64,000 nucleotides of DNA from Tannerella sp. (GCA_031277335.1 JAITMM010000237.1:1-64000); one strand, 5' to 3'. Positions 17,790 to 26,357 are shown, counted from the stretch's first letter. Notes: generated by a model from the sequence alone, not told the origin. Numbers and translations are program-made.

Positions 17790-18331
17790 AACTGTTTATA
17801 CGAATTAATATCAAATGCCATACCTGTGTTGATCAGATTACGGTAATCTATGAAGCGCGAGTGCATATAATCTAAAATTTGATATTGTTTCGTTACAGGG
17901 TTACCATAAGAATCAGGTGATGATACTATAATACAATGTCTTTTGGTGCAATATCTCACACAGAGAAAAGCATCGGACATGGCACACGGTGATTTTAATA
18001 CGCTATAAAATTTAGATTCTTTCGAATGAAATTCCCATTTTTCTTCCGGAAATTCTATTTTTGCCAGTTCAACGATAGGTATTTCTATTTTATCTTCATG
18101 CGTTATTTCCCTGTATATGTCTGAAAGAGGACGCAATAACGGTTTAATATTTTTGATAACCTCATGGCAAGATAACAATCCCTTATCCGTTTCTACCGGT
18201 ATCAGTTCAACAGTTTCCAGCATTGGATTGACCGTTTTGATATAGTATCTTTCTTTACGGCATATTACTATCGGTTTATGGGCAATGTAACCCTGTATGT
18301 CCTGTAATTTTAATATTCTCTTTTTTTTCAT
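17786..18331 (-). CDS. Unknown phage protein, paralogue of 18343-18861
   Basis: A 181-residue protein. The motifs LRPLSDIYREI and DYMHSRFIDYRNLINTGMA are shared with the gene just upstream (LRPVSDLYKPI, DYLHSRFIDYRNLIDAGLA), so the two are tandem duplicates. This type of protein is common among small early genes of Bacteroides phages as far as I know, but no function is established. It ends in TGA, overlapping the next start. Confidence 0.65.
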   Translation of the reverse strand: MKKKRILKLQDIQGYIAHKPIVICRKERYYIKTVNPMLETVELIPVETDKGLLSCHEVIKNIKPLLRPLSDIYREITHEDKIEIPIVELAKIEFPEEKWEFHSKESKFYSVLKSPCAMSDAFLCVRYCTKRHCIIVSSPDSYGNPVTKQYQILDYMHSRFIDYRNLINTGMAFDINSYKQL

Positions 18332-18342
18332 ATCCGTTTTAA

Positions 18343-18861
18343 TTATTTATAGGGGTTTGTTTCTATATCATAACAGGAAACTGCCAATCCTGCGTCTATA
18401 AGATTTCGATAGTCAATGAAGCGACTGTGGAGATAGTCGAATACCTTATACTGATTTTTGATAAATGAAGGTTTGCCTTGATTATTTAAATACAAATAGA
18501 ACTCTCCGTCATCAGTAGAAAATTCAATCTCTCTATCTTCCGACCAGGCACATTTACTGAATTTTGAATGTCTCCACTTTTTTCCCGGAATGGATATTTC
18601 CGCACATTCCATAATCGGGATTTCTTCCTTTCCATTATGCTGAATGGGCTTGTACAGGTCAGAGACTGGACGGAGAACGGGCTTGTATTGCTGGCTTGCC
18701 ACCCATTCATCATCTTCCGCATCGTCCTGTAACTCAATGCCTCTTATTAAATTGCCAACATTGCAAAAATCAATTTCCTCGATACAATCATCGCAATTCA
18801 AACAATGCAATCCGTATGGCAAATACCCCGCAACGTCTCTTAATTCCAATTTCTTTTCCAT
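18343..18861 (-). CDS. Unknown phage protein, paralogue of 17786-18331
   Basis: A 172-residue tandem paralogue of the gene downstream. Its N-terminal part adds a cysteine-rich stretch (HCLNCDDCIEEIDFC) that could bind a metal. It is the first gene of a continuous minus-strand run; the 180 bases upstream are AT-rich and probably contain its promoter. Confidence 0.65.
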   Translation of the reverse strand: MEKKLELRDVAGYLPYGLHCLNCDDCIEEIDFCNVGNLIRGIELQDDAEDDEWVASQQYKPVLRPVSDLYKPIQHNGKEEIPIMECAEISIPGKKWRHSKFSKCAWSEDREIEFSTDDGEFYLYLNNQGKPSFIKNQYKVFDYLHSRFIDYRNLIDAGLAVSCYDIETNPYK

Positions 18862-19044
18862 AATTTTATCAATTTATTTATAAAGTTTTTTTTACCGCAA
18901 AATTAATTGCGAATGTTCATATTATATGTTAATTTTAAAAATCGTGTCAGAGATTTTCTTAACTCACTGATTCTCACATGCTATTTTGCATAGTTTTTTT
19001 ATTTTTAATTTTATTCTGCGTTTCCGACTTGGCTCAAGCTTTCA

Positions 19045-19341
19045 CTATTTCCGTATATTCAGGAATCTGATTCCGGCATTATGAGGCTTTACTTCTTCCA
19101 AGCAAAGTTCAATACACGCCGCATCAAACATCAGGTTATCCACTCTCCTGCACTCCGGCGTAAGCGTAATCAAAAACGCCCGTTCCCAGGCAGCATATTC
19201 CGACTTACTCAATGTCTCGTCATAGTCATACCACATAGCTATTCGACCTTCTTTCTTAGCCAGAATACGCGCCCTTTTCAAATGCAAGTGCATATAGTAA
19301 CGCTCCTGCTCTATCGCTCTTTTATATATTTCCGGATCCAT
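19045..19341 (-). CDS. Protein of unknown function
   Basis: A 98-residue basic, helical protein (MDPEIYKRAIEQERYYMHLH) standing alone between two non-coding stretches. No family recognised. Confidence 0.55.
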   Translation of the reverse strand: MDPEIYKRAIEQERYYMHLHLKRARILAKKEGRIAMWYDYDETLSKSEYAAWERAFLITLTPECRRVDNLMFDAACIELCLEEVKPHNAGIRFLNIRK

Positions 19342-19796
19342 AGTCTTTCAATTTATTTATATTATTTTCCTGTTATATTTCAATGCAAACCGCAAACAGT
19401 TTACATTTTTCCGCTTTTTATTGATCTTTTTACCATTTCAACGTCTCGAAAACAAACAATAACATCAAAAATAGCCCCTACACATATCTGTAACGCCTTT
19501 TTTATCCCCCTTACCGCTTATATAGCGGCAAATTTATTATTTAACTAACTGATATTTAGCATTTTATGTGTTGATTTTGATAATGTTTATTTTGTATATT
19601 TATGATGGTGAGGAGATTATCGCATTAACAGCCGTGTTAATAAACGTTATCTACCTGTAAAACAACGTATTGTGGTTGTGTTGTAGTCGTCTTTGTTTAA
19701 TCTGTTGATTTACAGTGTTTTGATAGTGCTTGTAGTCGTTCTGTAGTCGCTGTAGAATTACAGTGGCTGTAATGCAGATTAAACCTTTTGGCGTTT
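19342..19796. promoter_or_regulatory. Non-coding region with TGTAGTCG repeats
   Basis: About 450 AT-rich bases without a convincing gene. The right half has three copies of TGTAGTCG (19682, 19731, 19742) mixed with TTACAGTG-type words (19730 area and 19759), directly before the hairpin cluster. Iteron-like sites or an origin are possible but not shown. Confidence 0.4.
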
Positions 19797-19992
19797 GGCA
19801 AGTCTTGTGCGCACACGTGTGTATGGGTGAGCGTCGTGTGCGCGAGGCTTGCCGTTTCTTCCAAGCCGCAGATTATTTTCGGGTGTTGCTTTCCTGCGGC
19901 TTGTTCCCTTGGATAAACGCGAGAGTGATTTCACGACCGGGATGGGAGTCTCTCGCGTACATCTCTGCCCACGCGCGGGTGGGTGGGCGCCC
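19797..19992. other. Cluster of four long GC-rich hairpins
   Basis: Four inverted repeats follow each other. HP1 (19797-19853) pairs GGCAAGTCTTGTGCGCACAC with GTGTGCGCGAGGCTTGCC through G-U pairs and a 2-base bulge. HP2 (19862-19903) has 10-bp arms CAAGCCGCAG/CTGCGGCTTG. HP3 (19917-19958) has 9-bp arms ACGCGAGAG/CTCTCGCGT. HP4 (19967-19988) has GCCCAC/GTGGGC. The GC content is much higher than in the neighbourhood. Either a structured RNA or a folded DNA site. Confidence 0.6.
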
Positions 19993-20208
19993 GTTCTTCT
20001 TTTCTTTTTTAAATAGGATAGAGAGTATGAGAGAAAGGGAAACTGTTTTTTCTTTTCTTCTTTGGCGATTGAAATTTTGTGGTTGAAAGTTCAAAGTTCA
20101 AGATTCCGTGTTTAACCTGAAACCCTGAACTCCGAACTTTTGCCTGTTGCCCTTGCCTTAGAAGACGAACCTGAATCCTTCCTCTTCCATCCGGTAGCCG
20201 TCTTCAAT

Positions 20209-20379
20209 CTAGCGGAGCCTTTCCTCGCGCTTTCCTTCCCTGAATATGCGAATGGCTTTTTCTATGGCGTTCTCCGCTCTTTCGTTTGCTGCTGCCTGCG
20301 GCTTTCTGAACCGCTTTCTGCCGAATACCTTGCCTGTGGCGTTGTAGCCAAGTACTTTTGTTGCTTTTTCTGCTTGCAT
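20209..20379 (-). CDS. Small basic protein, possibly read past an amber codon
   Basis: Starting at 20379 (MQAEKATKVLGYNATGKVFG) this gives 56 basic, helical residues ending at TAG. Directly after the TAG the same frame stays open for 16 more sensible codons (IEDGYRMEEEGFRFVF) to a TAA. The TAG may be the true end, a mutation, or an occasional readthrough site. No family recognised. Confidence 0.45.
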   Translation of the reverse strand: MQAEKATKVLGYNATGKVFGRKRFRKPQAAANERAENAIEKAIRIFREGKREERLR

Positions 20380-20685
20380 GACTGTATTATTTTGTAAACC
20401 TAATATTTCAATTGTAAAAAAGGCGCAGGGAATATGACCCGTCATTACCCTGTTTTTGGGCATAAAAAATGCGTATAACAGTTTTATTTTCAAAAATGGA
20501 TATGTTGTTCCACTTTTAATAATATGCGCTTAAATCGCTTTTAAATGCCAAATAACGGGATCATCGTTCCTGCGCCCCTTGCAGACTGTTCTCCGGACTT
20601 ATTCATCTGCGTCCTCCCTGTTTCCCGCCAGGAGGGTCGTGTTTTCATTGTTGAACTGTGTGTAATTGTTTAGTTGTTAAGGCGT
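20380..20685. other. Non-coding gap
   Basis: About 300 bases with no gene. It includes the hairpin CCTCCC...GGGAGG-like arms near 20609-20638 and the modular words TTTAGTTG/TTTAATCG near 20660-20690. Promoter activity for the small gene to the left is likely but no clear box was found. Confidence 0.35.
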
Positions 20686-21084
20686 TTAATCGTTTAGTTG
20701 TTCGATGTCAGCCTTTGCCTCTTGCCTATCGCCTGACGCCTCATTCGTAATTGAAGATTCGTAATTCGTAATTGCTCTTGCCTTGTATTCCTGTATCTCG
20801 TCCCACAGTTCCTCGCAGCGGAGGTCGGTGCCGTCTTCCCACAGCACGCTGTCTATATAGTGCGATATTCTGAGGTATTCGTCCTTGTCGATCAGGTCGC
20901 TGTAATACAGCGTGTCTATCTGTTCCTGTATATTTCCGACTGCCTCGATCGACTGTGAGTAGTCAAGCCGCTCCGTCTTGCAGTTGTTGTACTCGTGATT
21001 CCGGAACATTATCGCTGTACTCAATATTGCTATTACTCCAACGAGCAGGAGCACGAGCATATTCATTGCTGTTTCTCTTTTCAT
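20686..21084 (-). CDS. Membrane-anchored protein with repeat-derived tail
   Basis: A 132-residue protein with one N-terminal transmembrane helix (MLVLLLVGVIAILSTAIMF) and a soluble helical part. The last roughly 30 codons are made of the modular words seen in intergenic gaps of this window (AATTACGAATTACGAAT, GGCGATAGGCAAGAGGC, AACAACTAAACGATTAA), so the coding sequence has run into such a region. Possibly a spanin-like or signalling protein; unknown. Confidence 0.55.
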   Translation of the reverse strand: MKRETAMNMLVLLLVGVIAILSTAIMFRNHEYNNCKTERLDYSQSIEAVGNIQEQIDTLYYSDLIDKDEYLRISHYIDSVLWEDGTDLRCEELWDEIQEYKARAITNYESSITNEASGDRQEAKADIEQLND

Positions 21085-21118
21085 GTCTGTATGTTTTATT
21101 GATTTGTATTCTGAAAAA

Positions 21119-21146
21119 AAGGACGCCGACTTTCGACGGCGCCCGT
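21119..21146 (-). terminator. Intrinsic terminator, minus strand
   Basis: CGCCG/CGGCG arms with an extended GC stem are followed on the minus strand by seven T residues. It closes the transcript of the gene at 21230-21508. Confidence 0.7.
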
Positions 21147-21229
21147 AACTCTGGCTTCATCCCGCATCCTGCGGTCTTTTAGCCTTGAATAAAATATTGC
21201 TTTTTGGAGAGAAGCATAACTCCCGACGG

Positions 21230-21508
21230 TTACACGAAGCCGTCGATCTGATTGTTGCCGCGCAAGCCAAAGACAATCTTTACTTCGCCAGTTTCGTCGT
21301 CAGCCGTCTCATACATCGAGACCCGTCCGTCAGCCTTTGCCGCTTTAAATAATCCGGGAGCGTCTCCACCAAGCGCCGCAGTCATCTTGGGCGAACAGAA
21401 TCCGCTCTTGCCGCCGAAGCGATACAGGTGAATGGTTGCTCCGTTGAACGGAACAACAGTGTACTCTACTTTATCGGTCGTGCCGATTTGAACTTCCTTG
21501 TTAATCAT
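21230..21508 (-). CDS. Small protein of unknown function
   Basis: A 92-residue protein, beta-rich and glycine-rich (HLYRFGGKSGFCSPKMTAAL), with its own terminator downstream, so it is probably transcribed on its own. No family recognised. Confidence 0.6.
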   Translation of the reverse strand: MINKEVQIGTTDKVEYTVVPFNGATIHLYRFGGKSGFCSPKMTAALGGDAPGLFKAAKADGRVSMYETADDETGEVKIVFGLRGNNQIDGFV

Positions 21509-21857
21509 AATTTGAATTGTTATAGGGTTTATATGTCGAACGGAATGGGGAGTTCAACTTTGGATTTAAAGGGGGGGTGAAGGAAATGCCATCCGATAGC
21601 CCCGGGCGCATCGTGGTTAATCCTCTCTCACATGCCTAACTTGAATTTTTTAATCCTCTCTCGCGTGCGTATCCTAAAAAAAGTCGCAGTCCTGAAATCG
21701 GTGTATGGGGGGGTATGTTAAAGTGAAGTTGTGATGGGCGGGTGGCTTTTTAGAGTGCAGTTGTAAGTGTGTGGAGTGTAGTAGGAATTGGGGACATGTT
21801 GGGGGGGGAGATTATATAATAAAATATGTACAGGTACCAAATAATAATAATGGACTT
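21509..21857. other. G-tract-rich region downstream of tnpB
   Basis: About 350 non-coding bases immediately after the tnpB stop (minus-strand direction). It has three runs of 7 or more G (about 21570, 21706 and 21800) and a direct repeat TTAATCCTCTCTC at 21617 and 21650. A TnpB guide (omega) RNA would be expected to span the end of tnpB and the first bases of this region, but I cannot define it. Confidence 0.4.
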
Positions 21858-23057
21858 TTACGCTACAATTCGTAAATTCATATTTTGACGCTTCTTCGCC
21901 CCGACCAATGCCGGAAACTCCACGTCCCCTTTCCCGCCTATTGCAGGTGTTTTTAAATTCAGTTTTTGCAAACCGAATCTCTTTATATTGTTCGCAGCAA
22001 GAATATCCCTGTCGTGGACTGTTCCACATGCCGGACACTGCCACTGCCTGTCCGACAGTTTCAGTCCGTCATGCTTGAAGCCACAGGTACACAACTTGCT
22101 GCTCGGTTCAAACCTGCCAATTCTTATCAGGTTTTTACCGTGCCATTCACACTTGTAATTCAAAATACGGAAGAACTCGCTCCACGAGACAGATTGAATG
22201 CTTTTAGCCAGATTGTGATTCTGTAACATACCTTCCACATTCAAGTCTTCAATGACAACAGTTTGGTTCTCGCTGACTATCATTTTAACTGCCTTGTGAA
22301 GAAAGTCTTTCCGTTTATTTGCTATCTTTTCATATCTTTTCGCAAGCATGAAGACTGCCATCATTCTCCGGTTGCTGCCCTTCTGCTTACGCGAAACTCT
22401 CCGATGCAATACCTTTATTCTCTTTTCATCGTTTTCGTAATATTTTGGGTTTGATATTTTTGTTCCGCTGGATAACGTTGCAAAGTCCTTTATGCCAACA
22501 TCTATCCCAACGGTACTGTTTTCTTCAATCTTTGCCTTTTCCGGCAACGGTTTTCCATCATCGACCAACACAGATGCGTAATATTTATTTGTTGGCGTTT
22601 GAGAAATTACAATACTCTTTAAAATTCCCTCAAACTTTCTGTCCAGAGCAAATTTTATCTTTCCGATTTTTAGGACTTTGATCCGTTTTTTATCGAAATC
22701 TATTCCTGTACCATTTATATTTTTGAAACTTTTTCCTGAATAATGTTTACTTTTGAATTTTGGAAAGCCATATCCATGTTTAAAAAAATGATTATAGGCA
22801 GAATCCATGTTACGGATTGCCTGTTGAAGTATTTCGCTGGACACTTCATTTAACCATTCGTATTCCGGTTCCTTTTTAAGATACGTTAGTTCTCTGCTTA
22901 ATTCCGTTACACTTAGAGTTCTTTTTTCAGTTTCATATACATTTTTACGTCGTGCTAAAGCCCAGTTATAGATATAGCGGCAGCAGCCGATACTTTTGTT
23001 TATCAGTACCTGCTGTTCCCTGTCGGGATAAATTCTATATTTATAATCTTTCAACAT
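21858..23057 (-). CDS. tnpB: TnpB RNA-guided nuclease of IS200/IS605 type
   Basis: A 399-residue TnpB (OrfB) with the N-terminal HTH-like part (MLKDYKYRIYPDREQQVLIN), a RuvC-like nuclease with the expected acidic residues (VGIDVGIKDFATLS, then VVIEDLNVEGM, then DRDILAANN) and a four-Cys zinc ribbon (CTCGFKHDGL...CPACG) inserted before the last RuvC motif. All catalytic residues appear present. No TnpA gene is nearby, so it is a solitary tnpB that could persist by homing or serve as an accessory. In phages such genes occur as hitchhikers. Confidence 0.9.
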   Translation of the reverse strand: MLKDYKYRIYPDREQQVLINKSIGCCRYIYNWALARRKNVYETEKRTLSVTELSRELTYLKKEPEYEWLNEVSSEILQQAIRNMDSAYNHFFKHGYGFPKFKSKHYSGKSFKNINGTGIDFDKKRIKVLKIGKIKFALDRKFEGILKSIVISQTPTNKYYASVLVDDGKPLPEKAKIEENSTVGIDVGIKDFATLSSGTKISNPKYYENDEKRIKVLHRRVSRKQKGSNRRMMAVFMLAKRYEKIANKRKDFLHKAVKMIVSENQTVVIEDLNVEGMLQNHNLAKSIQSVSWSEFFRILNYKCEWHGKNLIRIGRFEPSSKLCTCGFKHDGLKLSDRQWQCPACGTVHDRDILAANNIKRFGLQKLNLKTPAIGGKGDVEFPALVGAKKRQNMNLRIVA

Positions 23058-23114
23058 ATCTTTTTTAATTCGTAATTCGTAATTTTTAATTCGCCTTCGC
23101 CTCTTGCCTTTCGC

Positions 23115-23414
23115 CTAATTTCCTCTTACTTTGTTGAGGTAGTCTTCGGTGTTTGTATGTTCGAGCCATGACATTGCTCTTTTGCGGAGACCGTCGATGT
23201 AGTTCTGGTCGTATATCTGTTTTGGCTTTTCCATTTCTTCTTCTACGGATATTATGTCTTTTAAGATTATAGGACTTTCGTAAATATTTTTGTTTGCCTG
23301 TATCCAGTCTTCCGTGAATTTCATGTAGAAATCGACATCGTAATCGGGTGTGTCTTCTACGCCTAATGGCAGGGAGATTGTTATATCTGTTTTGTTTTCT
23401 GTTAAATCTTCCAT
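23115..23414 (-). CDS. Small acidic protein of unknown function
   Basis: A 99-residue acidic protein (MEDLTENKTDITISLPLGVE). Together with tnpB it forms the right end of the minus-strand block. The 60 bases between them consist of modular intergenic words (AATTCGTAATTTTTAATTCG). Confidence 0.55.
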   Translation of the reverse strand: MEDLTENKTDITISLPLGVEDTPDYDVDFYMKFTEDWIQANKNIYESPIILKDIISVEEEMEKPKQIYDQNYIDGLRKRAMSWLEHTNTEDYLNKVRGN

Positions 23415-23451
23415 AAAAATCAGTATAAAATATTGATAATAAATAATTTAG

Positions 23452-23900
23452 TGGAGTTGCGGGGAGTCGAACCCCGATCCATACGATTGACGAATCCGTT
23501 TTCTACATGCTTATAAACAGGCATTTGTAAAAAATTTTGAAGCAATTCACAACTACATGTTTATCTTCCAATTTGTTTTGGTACCGTGTTAATCGGGAAG
23601 CGCGATAATGGCACGGTCTTGTTTCCTGATGTGTTCGCAGAAAGTTCGGAACTGACTTGCTGTTATCTTCGATATTGTTGCACCATCTTAATCGTTAAGC
23701 CTCGAAGAGAGGGCTTCGGATGATGTCCCGTCCTCATGCCTTGCATGGGATTAAGCCTTGCCTACTGCCATTCGGTTTAAGCTGCGAGAGCGTAATTTTC
23801 TTCGCCGTTTGTTTTTTGATAGCGTTTATTTAAGTGTCTGCTATTGGGACACTACATGCTTACGGATCGGTCTTGACCGCTGTCAAATCCATTCAACCCC
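23452..23900 (-). ncRNA. ssrA: tmRNA (one-piece), tag ...NGEENYALAA
   Basis: On the minus strand the 5' acceptor strand GGGGTTG (23900-23894) pairs with CAACTCC (23459-23453), and the T-arm GGGGTTCGACTCCCC is intact. The tag reading frame ends at TAA 23779-23777 and encodes NGEENYALAA, close to Bacteroidetes tags, with the C-terminal LAA that targets proteins to ClpXP. CCA is not encoded. The gene rescues stalled ribosomes. It lies exactly between the standard-code and recoded blocks; whether it belongs to the host or to the phage cannot be decided from this window. Confidence 0.9.
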
Positions 23901-24079
23901 GTGTTTTAGTGATTAGTTGTTAGTTGTCCAATGTACCATTGTTCATTAAACTCTGCACTCTGATAACTGCACTCTAAATCGAGTGCAAAGGTAGGGGTAA
24001 ATTTTTCAATAAAAAAAGGGTCGTTGCAAAAAAAAAAAACTTTTTCGGAAAAATGTATACAACGATGAAAAAAAGGTCT

Positions 24080-24087
24080 TATATTTG
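24080..24087 (+). promoter_or_regulatory. -7 box TATATTTG
   Basis: Matches the Bacteroidetes TAnnTTTG consensus and stands just upstream of a GC-rich structured stretch that ends in a terminator. Confidence 0.55.
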
Positions 24088-24093
24088 CCGCGA

Positions 24094-24225
24094 AATTTCG
24101 ATGGTAATTGTGAATTAGTGTATTCAGACCTGCCGTGTGGGGGCAGGCAAAGCGGATGGATTGAGAGCGAGAGAAGGGAAGACAGCCTTCCCACTGCATA
24201 CGGGGCTGTTTTCTTTTTGATTGCA
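24094..24225 (+). ncRNA. Candidate small structured RNA
   Basis: About 130 non-coding bases run from a TATATTTG promoter to a hairpin plus T-run (ACAGCC...GGCTGT then TTTTCTTTTT, near 24181-24222). Inside are the hairpins CCTGCC/GGCAGG (24131-24150) and GGGAAG/CTTCCC (24175-24191). The latter overlaps the terminator's left arm, so the two are mutually exclusive as in an attenuator. A free sRNA (for example 6S-like) or a leader are both possible. Confidence 0.45.
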
Positions 24226-24441
24226 ACGGGCGATGGAAAGCCTGCCACGATAGCGGACTTTTGAAACGCGGGGACTTTTTTGATTGGTGTTTTGATTATT
24301 TCATTTACTCGACATATTTACTCATTTATCTTTGCCGGTAATACGTAAAATATTGAAAACACTAATTTAGTGGAAACGGATTTTTAGTGTATAGAGTTTG
24401 GAGTGTAGAGTGTAGTTTTTTTATTGAAAATTGATTTTATT

Positions 24442-24675
24442 ATGAGAAATATTTTGAAAACTTTTCTGGCTATCATTGTTGTTGTGGCTGCCATGGCGGG
24501 TGTGGATTTTGCCTTTAACCTGCTGAACAGTTCTACCGGATACTGGTGGACGGGATTCCTTGTCTTTGCGGCTGTTGCCTTTGGCTGCTACTATTCCATC
24601 AAGTGGCTTGCATTTAAAAAATCATATAAAAATATTGAAAATGAAGAAGTTAATGACAATTTTAATGGGGCTTAG
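24442..24675 (+). CDS. Small two-TM membrane protein
   Basis: A 77-residue protein with two transmembrane helices (residues about 5-25 and 33-55) and a short charged tail. First gene of the plus-strand block. It overlaps the following SPFH gene by 35 bases, so the two are coupled and may act together in the membrane. It contains no TGA codon. The ATG at 24442 is preferred because upstream in-frame starts are not ATG. Confidence 0.65.
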   Translation: MRNILKTFLAIIVVVAAMAGVDFAFNLLNSSTGYWWTGFLVFAAVAFGCYYSIKWLAFKKSYKNIENEEVNDNFNGA

Positions 24676-25417
24676 CCTTATTGTGTTATCGTCCTGCACA
24701 CGGGTAGATGCGGGGTACGAGGGTATCAAAGTGAATCTGGCGGGTTCGCAGCGGGGCGTTGATTCGACCAATCTTGTTACTGGATGGGTTTGGTACAATC
24801 CGTTTACTACCAAAGTTTACAAGTATGCGGCTTTTGCACTTACCATAGATTACGAGCCGTTTACGGTGAATGCGAAAGGCGGCGCGGAGTTTACGGTTGA
24901 TCCTACGGTTACGATGTCTGTTGCTCCCGGATATACACCTTTCATCTTTGGCAAGTACCGGGCGACGCTTGAAGAGATAATGCACGGGCCACTGTATAAC
25001 CAGACAAAGGATGCTTTCAGGATTCAACTGAACAAGTTTACAGTGGATGAGTTGATTAACAATCGCGATTCCTTAGACCGGCAAATCGAACAGACGTTAA
25101 GGGAGATTTTACAGCGGGAGGGTTTTGTCCTCGATCAATTAACGTCGGGACTTAAATATCCGGAAGAATTGGTTGCTTCCATCAACAAGAAGAATATCGC
25201 CATCCAAGATGCCATGACTGCCCAAAACAAGATTGTTGAGGCGGAGGCTATTGCACAGGCAATGGTAAAAAAGGCGGAAGGCGAAGCGGAAGCGAATAGG
25301 AAGAGACAGACGGCTTTAACGCCACAGATTCTGGAGCAGATGTGGATAGAAAAGTGGGACGGCAAACTGCCTGTATATGGAGAGGTGCCGGTGCTTTTTC
25401 GGGACATCACGAAATAA
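24641..25417 (+). CDS. SPFH/Band 7 (prohibitin-like) lipoprotein
   Basis: A 258-residue protein with a lipoprotein signal (LIVLSSCTRVDAGY; Cys at about residue 16) followed by an SPFH domain: DAGYEGIKVNLAGSQRG, the core around FTVNAKGGAEFTVDPTVTMS, and a long Ala/Glu-rich helix (IVEAEAIAQAMVKKAEGEAE) that drives oligomerisation in this family. SPFH proteins scaffold membranes and protect membrane proteins. In a phage the role is unknown; superinfection control or membrane remodelling are guesses. SPFH-like proteins have been noted in other crAss-like phages, as I recall. Confidence 0.85.
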   Translation: MKKLMTILMGLSLIVLSSCTRVDAGYEGIKVNLAGSQRGVDSTNLVTGWVWYNPFTTKVYKYAAFALTIDYEPFTVNAKGGAEFTVDPTVTMSVAPGYTPFIFGKYRATLEEIMHGPLYNQTKDAFRIQLNKFTVDELINNRDSLDRQIEQTLREILQREGFVLDQLTSGLKYPEELVASINKKNIAIQDAMTAQNKIVEAEAIAQAMVKKAEGEAEANRKRQTALTPQILEQMWIEKWDGKLPVYGEVPVLFRDITK

Positions 25418-25443
25418 TGGAGAATTGACAATGGATAATGTAC

Positions 25444-25463
25444 AGATGAACGGCCGTTCATCT
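25444..25463. repeat. Perfect 20-bp palindrome
   Basis: AGATGAACGGCCGTTCATCT, about 50 bases upstream of the Dps-like gene. The identical sequence is at 29828-29847; variants occur at 11315 and 30492. Probably a regulator site or part of the modular repeat set. Confidence 0.75.
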
Positions 25464-25513
25464 CTGCAACGAATAAACGATTAAACGACTTAATATTTTA
25501 ACAGTTATAGATT

Positions 25514-25993
25514 ATGGATAACAAAAATTTGTACGACAAGTCCCTGGGACTTATTAACCGGTTGGAGGGTTACAAGACCGTTTTGAAAAACCTTCATTGA
25601 AGCGCGGAGAACCTGCCTCTGCATCAGGAGATAGATTCCGTTCTGTCGGGTGTTTCCGATTTTGAGGACGTCTTTGCGGAGTGTATGCAGGGTTATATGG
25701 GGCAGCAGTATCGTCCGGGTGATGTGCAGGGTGATATGAATGCCATGCCGACGGGATCTGCCGGAGGGCTGGTCGAGGCTTTGGAACAGGATGTTTTTGA
25801 TTTCCTGAATATCATACAGAGCGACGGTACGCTGGCGGGTATCGTGAATGTCATTAATGATTTCCAACAATCCATTTTGAAATGGAAGTATCTGTTGAGA
25901 CTGTGCGGGGGCTATCCGGGTGATTTGATAGTAGAAAAACCGGTTCGCAAGGGATTGAAGGGAATGGAAATGTTTGTGGTGGATCTTGGTTAA
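25514..25993 (+). CDS. Ferritin-like/Dps-related protein (TGA=Trp)
   Basis: 159 residues when the TGA at 25598 is read as Trp. That codon falls in NLH-W-SAENLPLHQE, matching the Dps family signature LHW, where the Trp is conserved; this makes the recoding convincing. The rest is a four-helix-bundle pattern. Dps-like proteins bind DNA and iron. A protein of this kind occurs in crAss-like phages, as far as I recall. Ends in TAA. Confidence 0.75.
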
Positions 25994-26081
25994 TTGATAA
26001 TGGACAATTGATAATGGACAATGAAGAATTGGGCTAAGGCTAAACCTTGAACTTGGAATCTTGAACTTTGAATTATTAACT

Positions 26082-26357
26082 ATGCAAATTGATGATTACA
26101 TAAGGCTGCGGGAAGAGACTTTGTTTCCGATGTTTTATCCGTATAAACTTCAACGGGTATCGGAGAAGTTGCCGTGAGTTACTGTTCTGATTGGCGTTCC
26201 TGTCGAACAGATTGACTATGACAATTTCGATATTGACAAGCCGACAAGTTATACGTTCCATCCGGTTTGCCGGGTGAAGGGAAGGAATGAGGCTGAAACA
26301 GTGAGGGCTTTGCAGATTATTGAATGGGATACGGACTTGAAAGAGAAGTTTTGTTAG
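26082..26357 (+). CDS. Unknown protein (TGA=Trp)
   Basis: 91 residues with one in-frame TGA at 26175 (KLP-W-VTVLIGVP). It ends in TAG. It is a soluble alpha/beta-like small protein with a TGG-coded Trp as well (EWDTDLK), so both Trp codons are used in one gene. Function unknown. Confidence 0.65.

Noticed and set aside
19682-19749. CRISPR array from the TGTAGTCG repeats
   Set aside because: The repeats are 8 bases with irregular spacing; no array of 25-40 base repeats is seen anywhere in the window.
19763-20094. ORFs of 107 aa (plus) and 73 aa (minus) over the hairpin cluster
   Set aside because: Both follow from the inverted repeats and have unusual composition with no start context; the hairpins explain the open frames.
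7884-23414. TGA=Trp also in the minus-strand block
   Set aside because: Reading TGA as sense would run several genes out of frame through their neighbours, and no gene there has an internal TGA that is needed.
23449-24374. TAATTTAGTGGA at 23449 (end of tmRNA) and 24363 as a phage attachment pair
   Set aside because: Only 12 bases, similar words (TTTAGTGGA) occur in other gaps, and the second copy is on the 5' side of the tmRNA gene, the wrong side for integration into its 3' end.
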